64,000 nucleotides of DNA from Chryseobacterium antibioticum (GTDB taxonomy: Bacteria > Bacteroidota > Bacteroidia > Flavobacteriales > Weeksellaceae): NCBI RefSeq assembly GCF_012927325.1, contig NZ_JABBGI010000003.1:124001-188000 (forward strand), in the 5' to 3' direction. The notes beneath the pieces were generated by a model. The model did no database searches. It saw nothing but the letters and a program-made list of their open reading frames with translations, and had not been told where the DNA came from. Position 1 is the first letter of the stretch. Every line of letters starts with the position of its first letter. The translations under genes and the position numbers were made by a program. Below are positions 17,018 to 24,987 of this stretch, in pieces.

Positions 17018-17899
17018 ATGGGAATTATTTTAAAGCCTATAGATGTTGTAGATGATATCACTCAGGAAGAGTTCATGGAAAAATATCTAAAGCCAAGAGT
17101 GCCCGTTGTCATAAAAAATATGGCAAGAAAATGGCCTGCTTACCAGAAGTGGACCATGGAGTATGTAAAGGAAGTGGTAGGTGATGTGGAAGTTCCTCTT
17201 TATGATTCCAAAAAAGCTGATCCTGCAGCTCCCATCAATACGCCTACTACCAAAATGAAGTTCGCAGATTATATAGACCTTATCCAAAGAGAGCCTACCG
17301 ATCTGAGAATTTTCTTTTTTGACCCGATAAAACATGCCAATAAATTAATGGACGATTTTATTGCCCCTAAAGAACTCATGGGCGGTTTCCTAGATAAATA
17401 CCCATCTATGTTTTTCGGAGGGAAGAGCTCTGTAACCTTTCTTCACTTTGATATTGATATGGCGCATATCTTCCATACGCACTTCAACGGAAGAAAGCAT
17501 GTAAAGTTATTTGAACACAAGTGGAAAGAAAGACTGTATAGACTTCCCTATGCAACGTATGCTCTGGAAGACTATGACATCGACAATCCTGATTTCGAAA
17601 AATACCCGGCTTTAAATGGTGTAGAAGGCATTGAATGTTTCCTTGAACACGGCGATACGCTTTTCATGCCTACCGGATGGTGGCACTGGATGAAATATCT
17701 GGACGGAAGTTTCTCTATCTCTTTGAGAGCATGGGACAAATCCTGGGCAGTAAAGGCTCATTCTATATGGAATCTTACTGTACAGCGTAAGTTTGACGAT
17801 ATTATGAAGTCCAATTTTAAAAACACCTATATGGAATGGAAAGAAAAAGCAGCGATGAAGACCGCAGAAATGGCCTTAAAAAGAGGATTACCAAAATAA
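17018..17899 (+). CDS. cupin-like / JmjC-fold 2-oxoglutarate Fe(II) oxygenase
   Basis: The 293-residue protein matches the cupin_8 group related to asparagine hydroxylase FIH and JmjC proteins. The N-terminus has the usual KPRVPVVIKN entry. The iron ligands are visible: H143 and D145 in FLHFDIDMAH, and a distal H223 in GDTLFMPTGWWHWMKYL. Basic residues around 160 (RKHVKLF) could hold 2-oxoglutarate. Such enzymes hydroxylate protein or RNA side chains, but the target is unknown. It stands alone and ends at a terminator shared with the convergent Cys-rich gene. Confidence 0.85.
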   Translation: MGIILKPIDVVDDITQEEFMEKYLKPRVPVVIKNMARKWPAYQKWTMEYVKEVVGDVEVPLYDSKKADPAAPINTPTTKMKFADYIDLIQREPTDLRIFFFDPIKHANKLMDDFIAPKELMGGFLDKYPSMFFGGKSSVTFLHFDIDMAHIFHTHFNGRKHVKLFEHKWKERLYRLPYATYALEDYDIDNPDFEKYPALNGVEGIECFLEHGDTLFMPTGWWHWMKYLDGSFSISLRAWDKSWAVKAHSIWNLTVQRKFDDIMKSNFKNTYMEWKEKAAMKTAEMALKRGLPK

Positions 17900-17902
17900 A
17901 AC

Positions 17903-17933
17903 AAAAAGACGTTTCAATGTGAAGCGTCTTTTT
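17903..17933. terminator. bidirectional terminator
   Basis: AAAAAGACG (17903-17911) pairs with CGTCTTTTT (17925-17933), with an A run on the left and a T run on the right. It abuts the stop codon of the minus-strand gene at 17934. Confidence 0.75.
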
Positions 17934-18344
17934 TTACGGTTGAGCACTGACCAGAAGTTCCTCCATATTTCTCGTGACCTCATTGCACGAAAAACAGGCT
18001 TCTTTTCCATCCTGAGAAAACCATCTGCACTGTGACCGGATCGGGCAATAGAACAGCTCGGTTTCTTTGTGGGTTTCTAAATTCTGAACCTTCTGAGATA
18101 AAGAACATTTAGATTCTTCAGCATTCCACTGGGCACAGCCTCTTTCTACACATTTTCCTGTAAAACGAAATCTCTGCTCCAGGCTGTTTTGGTCTTTATT
18201 CAGACTCAGAAAATCTTCTGTAACGGTAAGAGGCGTGATAAACTGTACCTTTCCGTCTTTGCCGACTACTCCAAAAAGCTGTGCCCCAACTTTTCCTAGA
18301 TAACTGGGACACCTCTTTTTTGAAGAATTAGAATTAGCCTCCAT
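17934..18344 (-). CDS. cysteine-rich hypothetical protein, 136 aa
   Basis: I do not recognise the family. The protein has eight cysteines: C12, then two similar modules, C65-x4-C70-x9-C80 (KCVERGCAQW..) and C100-x5-C106-x10-C117-x2-C120 (YCPIRSQCRWF..). Each module has an aromatic shortly after its second cysteine, which suggests an internal duplication. The layout points to a bound metal, zinc or an iron-sulfur cluster, rather than disulfides, because there is no signal peptide. The gene overlaps the upstream 93-residue gene by 11 nt, so the two are probably co-translated. Confidence 0.7.
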   Translation of the reverse strand: MEANSNSSKKRCPSYLGKVGAQLFGVVGKDGKVQFITPLTVTEDFLSLNKDQNSLEQRFRFTGKCVERGCAQWNAEESKCSLSQKVQNLETHKETELFYCPIRSQCRWFSQDGKEACFSCNEVTRNMEELLVSAQP

Positions 18345-18615
18345 AGCTTTTTATTTGAGACTGAATGTCTTTTACCTGGCTCTGAATATCAATTCCCGGT
18401 TTGAAAATGATGATTCCCCACGGAAACCAGTCTTTAATTTTCATAGGTCTTAAAAGTCCTTTGAAGTCTCTGTGGGCTCCAAAAGCCTGGGTATTGTCAA
18501 TCTTTGAAAGTTCAGAAAGCACTACGCTCTGAATTCCTCTGTCGATGTTTTTCAACTGTTCGTCTGAAAGATCTACCCCTTCCAACGAAACGAAAAAATG
18601 CTTTTTAGTGGCCAT
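18334..18615 (-). CDS. hypothetical protein, 93 aa
   Basis: I do not recognise this small soluble protein. It has no signal peptide or cysteines, one aromatic-rich patch (DWFPWGIIIFKPG) and a C-terminal helix with the repeated DIQSQVKDIQSQIK pattern. It overlaps the Cys-rich gene downstream by 11 nt, which suggests that the two proteins work together. The start ATG at 18615 is the only one near the 5' end. Confidence 0.65.
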   Translation of the reverse strand: MATKKHFFVSLEGVDLSDEQLKNIDRGIQSVVLSELSKIDNTQAFGAHRDFKGLLRPMKIKDWFPWGIIIFKPGIDIQSQVKDIQSQIKSYGG

Positions 18616-18756
18616 AACTATAGTTTTTATTGGTTTTATAAAGCAAATTTCGGCAGAGTATGGTCAACATCTATCAGGAAAAACACCCTTTGTGTATAGG
18701 TGAAAATCCTAAAAATTAATTCCTGACTATCAATTATTTAAATCAAATTTAAAAAT

Positions 18757-20481
18757 TTATAAGATTCTATAAATTGGATACTCTCTGAATGTTTTTTCTT
18801 CGAAGTACGGAGAGTTTCTGTAAATCCAGTCGAGCTGGGCTGTTCCATCATCAGCAAACTTTTTATCGGATGCTTTTTTGGCTTCAAAAGCTTCTTTTAA
18901 TTTTGTATTGGTCTTCAAAAGTTCTGAAGCAGTATCTTCAAAAATATAAGCGGAATAATGTTCTTTCTGGGCTAAAATGCCGTCAAATAAATTCCAGTTA
19001 AAAAATGAGTCTAAAGCCTCAGGTTCAAGGGTTTCAATAATGTACTTCACTCCAGGCTGATCTGTTGAAATTAAATAATCACCAGCAGAGAAACTGAGAT
19101 TCTTTTTCGTTGTTTCCACTGCAGTTTCATAGTGAAGATAATGTCCCTCATAAGGTTTTTTAACGGTCTTAAAATCTTTGATCTTATAAGACTCCACCGA
19201 TGCTGTACTGTCCTTCTTAAGCGTTGTCATACGGATCTTGTTCCTTTTGAGTTCTTCGATTACACGGTACTGGGATTGAGGAATCACATAATATTTAGGA
19301 ATCGTGATATATCCTGTAGGAACCGCTGTCATAAACAGTTTAATTTTCTTTGTAAAAGGTTTATTTCTATCGTAATACAGCCTTGGTTTTCCGGAAATAT
19401 CACTCGGTTTATAACTTCCTTCGTAGCCTTTGAAATCCATGGTAGAAAATTTTGTGGAATCTATCTTCCAGCGGATTCCATACTGCATTCCGGATTTGTA
19501 TTGCTTTAAATTGTCAAGACGCAGCTGTTTGATTTTTTTATAGTCTTTATCCAAATTCTGCAGATTGACCAGCATATATTGGTAGGTAGCATCTACTCTT
19601 TTGTCATAAGGTTTCAGCATATGCGTTTCCGGGACAGTTCCCAACGAGTTAAATAAAGACGTATACCCTGTAGAATATCTCGGGGAGTCTTCAAAAGTAG
19701 CAAATCCTTCGTCCGGAATATCACCGTGAATGTTGACGTAAGGTGTACTTTCATAGCCCAGCTTCTTCATAGCTTCAAGGTTTTTAGCCTGATAGTCATT
19801 GTAGAAATAAGTTCCCAATGAATTTCCAAGGCGCTCTTTAAAGGTAGAAATATAGGTAAACGTGTATTGATAATCAGCGCCATTACTTACATGATTGTCA
19901 ATAAAAACATCAGGTTGTAGCCACTGATAAATTTCCTGAAAACTTCTGGCATTCTTTGAATCTGCTTTAATAAAATCCCTGTTCAGGTCGTAGTTTCTGG
20001 CGTTTCCCCTGAAGCCATATTGTTCGGGCCCGTTTTGATTGGCTCTGGAGAAAGAACCTCTGTTCAGCATTCCGCTCACATTATACGCAGAAATCGCTGC
20101 AATGACGAAGTTCTGAGGAGTCTTTATTTTCCCGGTTGCCAGATCACGCATGAGCATCATGGTAGCATCAATTCCGTCCGGTTCTCCCGGGTGAATTCCG
20201 TTGTTGACAAAGAGAATCGCTTTATCTTTTCTCAGTTTTTCCGGATCTTTTTCGGGAAAAGGATTGTACATGACCACATAAATGGCTTTTCCGTTGTCAT
20301 CTTCTCCTTTTTTAAGATACTGAATGGTTTTAAAGCTTTTAGCCAGATCCTGATAATAAGCATTCATTTCATCATAAGTAACCGTTTGGTTTTTATTTCC
20401 TTTTTCAAAAGGGGTTTGAAATGAATTTTGACATAAAAACAACGATGTGGTCAGGAAAATTAAGAGGTATTTCAGTTTCAT
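18757..20481 (-). CDS. secreted M14-family zinc carboxypeptidase
   Basis: The 574-residue protein carries a signal peptide (KLKYLLIFLTTSLFLCQ) and a metallocarboxypeptidase domain in about residues 35-330. The zinc motif HxxE is seen as HPGEPDG near residue 118, the substrate-binding arginine region as GNARNYDLNRDF near 160, and the third zinc ligand as DNHVSNGADY near 195. The C-terminal 250 residues form an extra beta-rich region typical of the Bacteroidota members. It probably acts in the periplasm or outside the cell on peptides. It stands alone in a long single-gene unit. Confidence 0.87.
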   Translation of the reverse strand: MKLKYLLIFLTTSLFLCQNSFQTPFEKGNKNQTVTYDEMNAYYQDLAKSFKTIQYLKKGEDDNGKAIYVVMYNPFPEKDPEKLRKDKAILFVNNGIHPGEPDGIDATMMLMRDLATGKIKTPQNFVIAAISAYNVSGMLNRGSFSRANQNGPEQYGFRGNARNYDLNRDFIKADSKNARSFQEIYQWLQPDVFIDNHVSNGADYQYTFTYISTFKERLGNSLGTYFYNDYQAKNLEAMKKLGYESTPYVNIHGDIPDEGFATFEDSPRYSTGYTSLFNSLGTVPETHMLKPYDKRVDATYQYMLVNLQNLDKDYKKIKQLRLDNLKQYKSGMQYGIRWKIDSTKFSTMDFKGYEGSYKPSDISGKPRLYYDRNKPFTKKIKLFMTAVPTGYITIPKYYVIPQSQYRVIEELKRNKIRMTTLKKDSTASVESYKIKDFKTVKKPYEGHYLHYETAVETTKKNLSFSAGDYLISTDQPGVKYIIETLEPEALDSFFNWNLFDGILAQKEHYSAYIFEDTASELLKTNTKLKEAFEAKKASDKKFADDGTAQLDWIYRNSPYFEEKTFREYPIYRIL

Positions 20482-20793
20482 TGAAGCAGTTTTTGAACTT
20501 CAAAATTACTTAATATGATTTGGGTGCGGAAGAGAAAACGGGAAAATTGTAACATTATTTAATAATCTTGGACCAAAGCGAGAGCGTAAAGTTTTTTGAT
20601 GTTAATGCTGTTTTAAGGCGCAAGAAAACCAGAGGTTTTTGTTTGGAAATTCGATGTTTAGATAAAGATCTGTGTGATCTGCGGGAGATAAAAAAATTAA
20701 TAGTCGGGGCTCTATAATTAATAGAAACCTTATAGGTTTTAAAAACCTATAAGGTTGTGGATGTTGAAAATTTGGGATGTCCTTTCATAGGGT
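20482..20793. other. gene-free gap made of repeat-like fragments
   Basis: No coding frame was seen. The gap contains a GCG-rich fragment (AAGCGAGAGCGTAAAG and TTAAGGCGCAAGAAAA, 20576-20628), a fragment GTGTGATCTGCGGGAGA (20671-20687) and a 31-nt palindrome at 20726-20756. These look like intergenic repeats of the type I associate with Chryseobacterium genomes, not decayed genes. Confidence 0.45.
20726..20756. repeat. perfect 14-bp-stem palindrome
   Basis: AACCTTATAGGTTT and AAACCTATAAGGTT pair perfectly around TAA. There is no T run, so it is more like a dispersed palindromic repeat than an intrinsic terminator, although it sits 37 nt past the end of the ADP-ribose operon. Confidence 0.7.
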
Positions 20794-21540
20794 TTACTTT
20801 CCTGCAATATCGTTATTTCTCCCTTTTTCATCCGGATATAAAGAGGGAAGCGGATCGCTCTGCCAGAATTCCTTGGTGTCGATATCCATTATTGACAAAG
20901 AACCTGTAAAAGCTGCTCCTGTATCCATATTCCAGACGTTGGCTTTGTTGATCGGATGTTTAATTCCTATATCCAGTGTCGGTGTATGCCCGATAAATAT
21001 TTCATGGTATAAAAGCAGCCTTTTTGGGTAAAGCACTGAATTTTTTTCTAATTTCTTATCCATCGCGACGGCAGTTTCCCAAAGGGTTCTGTCCCAACGG
21101 TAATTGCTGGAATAGACTTCTTTTTCTGGGCCATGCATAGAGGAATATCCCGCATGGATAAACAGGCGGTTTTTATCGTCTACATGATAGTTTTTCATCC
21201 TTTGAAAGAATTCAAGGTGAAGGTCCAGATCTTCCAATGAATAGTCATTGTAACTTTCCACTGTACTCTTTCCGCCATTAAAAAGCCATACCTCCGGTCC
21301 GTCTCCAAAGGACAACCAGTCTTCGCACCAGGCATCATGGTTTCCTTTGATAAAAATACATTCCTGCTTTTGGGAAAGTTCCATCAAAAACTGGATGACC
21401 TGAGAAGATTCACTCCAGCCATCTACATAATCCCCGAGAAAAATAAGGGTATCCTTTTCTCCGACTTCCGCTCTTTGAAAAACCTGTTGTAAAGCTTTAA
21501 AACCTCCATGAATGTCACCGATTACCAATGTTCTGCCCAT
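20794..21540 (-). CDS. calcineurin-like metallophosphoesterase
   Basis: The 248-residue protein has the PPP-type phosphoesterase motifs in order: GDIHGG (8-13), GDYVDGW (about 36-42), GNHD (about 67-70) and HAGYSS (about 138-143), with a later GHTP metal ligand. The start chosen is the ATG at 21540, one base after the kptA stop and directly before the first strand; a longer start would overlap kptA. It is the last gene of the operon. Next to KptA, a role on ADP-ribose cyclic phosphate or another nucleotide is possible, but a protein or dinucleotide phosphatase cannot be excluded. Confidence 0.85.
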   Translation of the reverse strand: MGRTLVIGDIHGGFKALQQVFQRAEVGEKDTLIFLGDYVDGWSESSQVIQFLMELSQKQECIFIKGNHDAWCEDWLSFGDGPEVWLFNGGKSTVESYNDYSLEDLDLHLEFFQRMKNYHVDDKNRLFIHAGYSSMHGPEKEVYSSNYRWDRTLWETAVAMDKKLEKNSVLYPKRLLLYHEIFIGHTPTLDIGIKHPINKANVWNMDTGAAFTGSLSIMDIDTKEFWQSDPLPSLYPDEKGRNNDIAGK

Positions 21541-21541
21541 C

Positions 21542-22084
21542 TTATTTTGAAATATATTTTGCATCCACAAAATCCGTCAGCCAAACATCGTTGGCCGAAA
21601 GATAAAAAGCAATTCCGTCTTCATGCATTTCCTTCGTTCTGATGGTCAGAATAACCGGTTTTCCGTGGCGCATTCCTACTTTCGTGGCTGTTTCTTTATC
21701 TGCGCTTAAATGAACATGCTGCCGGCTTCTTTTTTCAATTCCTTTTCCAAGAATAGAAGCAATATTGGTTTCTGCTGTTCCGTGATACAGGAAATCAGGT
21801 GGCTGTATTGTTTTCAGGGCCAGATCTATATCAATGGAATGTCCCTGGCTGGCTCTGATTTTGGTTTTATCTTCATTAAAAGCGAAACGCTTTTTATTAT
21901 TGGTTTCTACCACTTCCTCTAGGTCTTCAAAGCTGAAGTGCATTCTTCCTTTTGCAGATTTCGTAATGAGTTCACTTACTTCTGCCCAACCGTTTTCATC
22001 CAGCTTCAGCTGAATGGTTTCGGGTTGATGTCTAAGAATAAGGCTTAGAAATTTGCTTATTCTTTTGTTTTCTATTTCGTTCAT
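21542..22084 (-). CDS. kptA: RNA 2'-phosphotransferase (Tpt1/KptA)
   Basis: The enzyme moves a 2'-phosphate from RNA to NAD+, giving repaired RNA, nicotinamide and ADP-ribose 1'',2''-cyclic phosphate. The 180-residue protein has the expected length and catalytic residues: R18 and H19 in LSLILRHQP, R77 in IRASQGHS, then YHGT and a further Arg before HVHLS. It lies 12 nt downstream of the ADP-ribosylglycohydrolase gene and 1 nt upstream of the metallophosphoesterase gene. In bacteria, which lack the eukaryotic tRNA-splicing source of 2'-phosphate, its natural RNA target is uncertain. Confidence 0.93.
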   Translation of the reverse strand: MNEIENKRISKFLSLILRHQPETIQLKLDENGWAEVSELITKSAKGRMHFSFEDLEEVVETNNKKRFAFNEDKTKIRASQGHSIDIDLALKTIQPPDFLYHGTAETNIASILGKGIEKRSRQHVHLSADKETATKVGMRHGKPVILTIRTKEMHEDGIAFYLSANDVWLTDFVDAKYISK

Positions 22085-22096
22085 GGTTTGTGTGTT

Positions 22097-23062
22097 TTAT
22101 TTCATTATTTTTTTCTGAAGCTTTTCGCATAAAGCCTCAATATCTTCTTTCCTCACTAATTCGGAGACCCATTCTTCCGGAATATTTTCAAATCCGTAGT
22201 AAATACCTGCAATTCCTCCGGTAATGGCTCCTGTGGTGTCTGTATCTTCTCCTAAATTCACAGCTTTTAATACTGCTTCTGCATACGTTCCAGAGTTAAG
22301 AAAACACCAAAGTGAGGCTTCTAGACTGTGGAGGACATAGCCGGAAGAACTTATTTCCTCTTCCTGCAAAGTATACAGTGGAACCAAATCATACTCTCCT
22401 ACTTTTAGTTCTAAAATCCGGTGGAATTTATCCATTTCATTTTGGGAACAAACAGGATTATGGTCCAAAAAATTTCTAACTTTTTCCTGCATTATTCTGT
22501 ACGCTTCCCATTTTTCTTTTCCATTCAGAATTTCTAAAGCCAATTCCAAATAAATAAAACAAGCTAAAGCAGAACGGATATGACCGTGTGTGATAGAGGA
22601 AACCTCTTTTGTAATATCAAACCGCTTTTTAATAGGGAAATCTTTGATGTAAAATAATAAGGGGATGATCCTCATTAAAGACCCGTTTCCATTATCTAAC
22701 TCTGAATTTCCACCACATAAAGTAGGGGAAATACCTTTGCCAATTCTATGAATGGCTTGCGAGGTTGCAATACCAATGTCAAAAACCCTTCCATGAGGTG
22801 TCCAGATTTCTGCATTATACCATTTCAAAAAATTGAGGGCCATATCTTCCAGATCATATCCTTTGCAAAGGCTGTCCGCAAGACACAAAGTTAATGAACC
22901 GTCATCACTCCATGTTCCAGCAGGCTGATGATGGGTTCCTAAAGCTCTCATTTTTGTAACAGGTGAGCGTTTTAATTGCTCTCTGCTTCTGAACTCCACC
23001 GGAACTCCCAGCGCATCACCGATGCACACTCCAAAAATTCCGGCTTTTACTACATTTTCCAT
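22097..23062 (-). CDS. ADP-ribosylglycohydrolase (DraG/ARH type)
   Basis: The 321-residue protein matches the DraG/ARH family, which removes ADP-ribose from amino-acid or nucleic-acid targets using two metal ions. Metal-binding signatures are present: GVCIGDALGVPVEFR (near 13-27), TWSDDGSLTLCLADSL (near 49-64), NGNGSLMRI (near 127) and the C-terminal LGEDTDTTGAITGGIAGIYYG. All acidic ligands look intact. It overlaps the Sir2 gene by one base and lies 12 nt before kptA, in the middle of the operon. Confidence 0.94.
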   Translation of the reverse strand: MENVVKAGIFGVCIGDALGVPVEFRSREQLKRSPVTKMRALGTHHQPAGTWSDDGSLTLCLADSLCKGYDLEDMALNFLKWYNAEIWTPHGRVFDIGIATSQAIHRIGKGISPTLCGGNSELDNGNGSLMRIIPLLFYIKDFPIKKRFDITKEVSSITHGHIRSALACFIYLELALEILNGKEKWEAYRIMQEKVRNFLDHNPVCSQNEMDKFHRILELKVGEYDLVPLYTLQEEEISSSGYVLHSLEASLWCFLNSGTYAEAVLKAVNLGEDTDTTGAITGGIAGIYYGFENIPEEWVSELVRKEDIEALCEKLQKKIMK

Positions 23063-23748
23063 CAGGCTAGATTAACCAATTTATCAAACAGCAATTTCAT
23101 TCCTCTGGTTGCAGATTCTTTCATGACTACCGCTCTTTGTCCGTATCCGAAACCTGTTTCATTAGGGTTGATTACTACCAACAGACAGTCGTCTTTAATT
23201 TCATGAATCAGTCCTGCTGCAGGGTATACCTGCAGAGAGGTTCCGATGACCACCAAAATATCCGCTTCTTTCACCTTTTCCTGGGCAGTCTTATACAAAG
23301 GAACATCTTCTCCAAACCATACGATAAATGGTCTCAATTGAGCCCCATCTTCCGCTTTGTCTCCGATCTTGATGTCTCCTTTTTCCTCGTATATCAGGTT
23401 TTTATTGTTACAAGAACAAGACTTGAAGAGCTCCCCATGAATATGAAGAATATTCGTTGACCCGGCTCTTTCATGCAGGTCATCTATATTTTGGGTAATG
23501 ATCTGAACGTCAAAATACTTTTCCAGTTCTGCGACTAATCGATGGGCTTCATTAGGATGAACTTCATGAAGCTGTCTTCTTCTCTGGTTGTAAAATTCCA
23601 GCACCAATTCTCTGTCTTTTCGCCATCCTTCCGGACTTGCTACGTCTGTTATATTATGATTTTCCCAGAGCCCATCTCCGTCTCTGAATGTTTTTATTCC
23701 ACTTTCGGCACTGATTCCTGCACCGCTTAATATGGCTAGTTTTTTCAT
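23062..23748 (-). CDS. Sir2-family NAD-dependent protein deacylase (class III type)
   Basis: Sirtuins remove acyl groups from lysine using NAD+, giving O-acyl-ADP-ribose and nicotinamide. The 228-residue protein shows GAGISAESGI (9-18), Y53 and R56 in FYNQRRR (the pair that marks class III desuccinylase or demalonylase sirtuins), TQNIDDLH (85-92), catalytic H104 in HIHGE, and GTSLQVYPAAG. The zinc site looks reduced: C111 and C113 remain, but the second Cys pair before LRPFIVWFGE is missing. It is one base apart from its operon neighbours in phase and clearly co-transcribed. Confidence 0.94.
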   Translation of the reverse strand: MKKLAILSGAGISAESGIKTFRDGDGLWENHNITDVASPEGWRKDRELVLEFYNQRRRQLHEVHPNEAHRLVAELEKYFDVQIITQNIDDLHERAGSTNILHIHGELFKSCSCNNKNLIYEEKGDIKIGDKAEDGAQLRPFIVWFGEDVPLYKTAQEKVKEADILVVIGTSLQVYPAAGLIHEIKDDCLLVVINPNETGFGYGQRAVVMKESATRGMKLLFDKLVNLA

Positions 23749-23752
23749 TTTT

Positions 23753-24259
23753 TTAATCTAATAATTTTTTGTAAATCTCTTCATTGTCATCATCAAAGCA
23801 GACAAAAATAACTTTATCAATGTTCTCTGACTGAAAATTCTTTACTGTTTCTACCGCAATTTTTCCGGCCAGTTCTTTTGGAAACTTATAAATTCCCGTA
23901 CTGATATTTGGAAAAGCTATGGTTTTGACACCCAAACTTTCTGCCAGTTGCAAAGAATTTTTATAACACGCTTCCAGAAGTTTTGAACTTTTATCTTCTT
24001 TTCCATTCCAAACAGGTCCTACGGTATGAATGACATACTTTGCCGGAAGGTTTCCTGCTGAAGTTACCACAGCTTCCCCGGTATTGCATTTTCCCTGCCT
24101 GTTTCTGATCTGGATGCATTCTTCGAGAATCTGCTTTCCACCTGCACGATGAATAGCTCCGTCTACTCCACCTCCGCCAAGTAGTGATGAATTGGCTGCG
24201 TTGACGAGAGCGTCTGCCTGGGTCTTCGTGATGTCTCCTTTTATCAGTTCAATGTTCAT
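23753..24259 (-). CDS. macrodomain O-acetyl-ADP-ribose deacetylase (MacroD/YmdB type)
   Basis: The 168-residue protein is a single macrodomain of the MacroD/YmdB type, which hydrolyses O-acetyl-ADP-ribose and removes mono-ADP-ribose from acidic residues. The hallmark segments are [34 protein letters not shown] and [10 protein letters not shown], all intact. It is encoded 4 nt upstream of the Sir2 gene, whose product makes its substrate. This pairing suggests direct metabolic coupling. Confidence 0.95.
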   Translation of the reverse strand: MNIELIKGDITKTQADALVNAANSSLLGGGGVDGAIHRAGGKQILEECIQIRNRQGKCNTGEAVVTSAGNLPAKYVIHTVGPVWNGKEDKSSKLLEACYKNSLQLAESLGVKTIAFPNISTGIYKFPKELAGKIAVETVKNFQSENIDKVIFVCFDDDNEEIYKKLLD

Positions 24260-24265
24260 GGCAAA

Positions 24266-24907
24266 TTAGTTCTGATTTAATCTTAACTTTTTATTTAAAC
24301 TTTCATCGTTGAATAGCAATGGTTTTTCCTCAGGAATGATCAGATTATCCAAATCATCATGTAAAACAAACTGGCGTTGTTCCTTCACAAAATCTGAAAT
24401 ATTTTCAATTAAGAGGACTTCTTCATGAGCAAAAGAACGGGTGAATTTATTTCGCAGCCCAATTTGTATTGCTCTTCTCTCCAACTTGTTTCCAAAAGGA
24501 TCATGATCCGGATCCCATTGCAGTCTCACAGAAGATGCTTTTACCTCAGCCTGCCATGCTTCCCGGGAAATCCCCAAACTATCATTGTAGGAAGAATAAA
24601 CTGCATTCTCTATATATTTTTTGAAAGCAGACATTTTCAAATGAATGGCCAGAACATATTCCTGTCCTTCTTTTATTCCCCATCCGTTTCGGTACATCAT
24701 CCAAAGAAAATTAGGCTTGATCCAGGTCATTCTGTCCAGACTGAATTCACCTCCAAAATATTGATTTTTAATCGCAAACTCTCCAATTTCTTTTCTATAA
24801 GATTGATACACAATAATTTTATCATCATCGTATTGGGCCATGAGATGATACCCTTCTTGAGGCCAATCCTGTAGTTGTTCTTTATATTTTTTTAATTTAA
24901 GTTTCAT
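24266..24907 (-). CDS. DUF4291 domain protein
   Basis: The 213-residue protein matches DUF4291: DDKIIVYQSYRKEIGEFA near the N-terminus, SLDRMTWIKPNFLWMMYRNG in the middle, SSVRLQWDPDHDPFGN and RRAIQIGLRN toward the C-terminus. No signal peptide or membrane segment is present. The family has no firm function that I know. Many conserved charged and aromatic residues suggest an enzyme. Its place between two macrodomain genes makes a role in ADP-ribose or NAD chemistry likely, perhaps as the writer that the operon otherwise lacks, but that is inference. Confidence 0.85.
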   Translation of the reverse strand: MKLKLKKYKEQLQDWPQEGYHLMAQYDDDKIIVYQSYRKEIGEFAIKNQYFGGEFSLDRMTWIKPNFLWMMYRNGWGIKEGQEYVLAIHLKMSAFKKYIENAVYSSYNDSLGISREAWQAEVKASSVRLQWDPDHDPFGNKLERRAIQIGLRNKFTRSFAHEEVLLIENISDFVKEQRQFVLHDDLDNLIIPEEKPLLFNDESLNKKLRLNQN

Positions 24908-24987
24908 TATATTTCTTCGAACATTTCCAGCAATTCCTTTTTCTTGGTTAAAATTGCAAAAACCACTCTTTTAAATTTATTTTTCTG
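24907..24987 (-). pseudogene. 27-codon in-frame tail after the macrodomain stop (possible gene remnant)
   Basis: Directly after the stop of the macrodomain gene at 24988, the same frame stays open for 26 codons and ends in a stop that overlaps the DUF4291 start. Its residues include FKRVVFAIL and LLEMFEEI. That pattern resembles my memory of the C-terminal end of PARG-like microbial macrodomain proteins (FxxVVFAI). It could be a relict of a deleted longer gene or fused domain, or merely chance. Confidence 0.35.
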
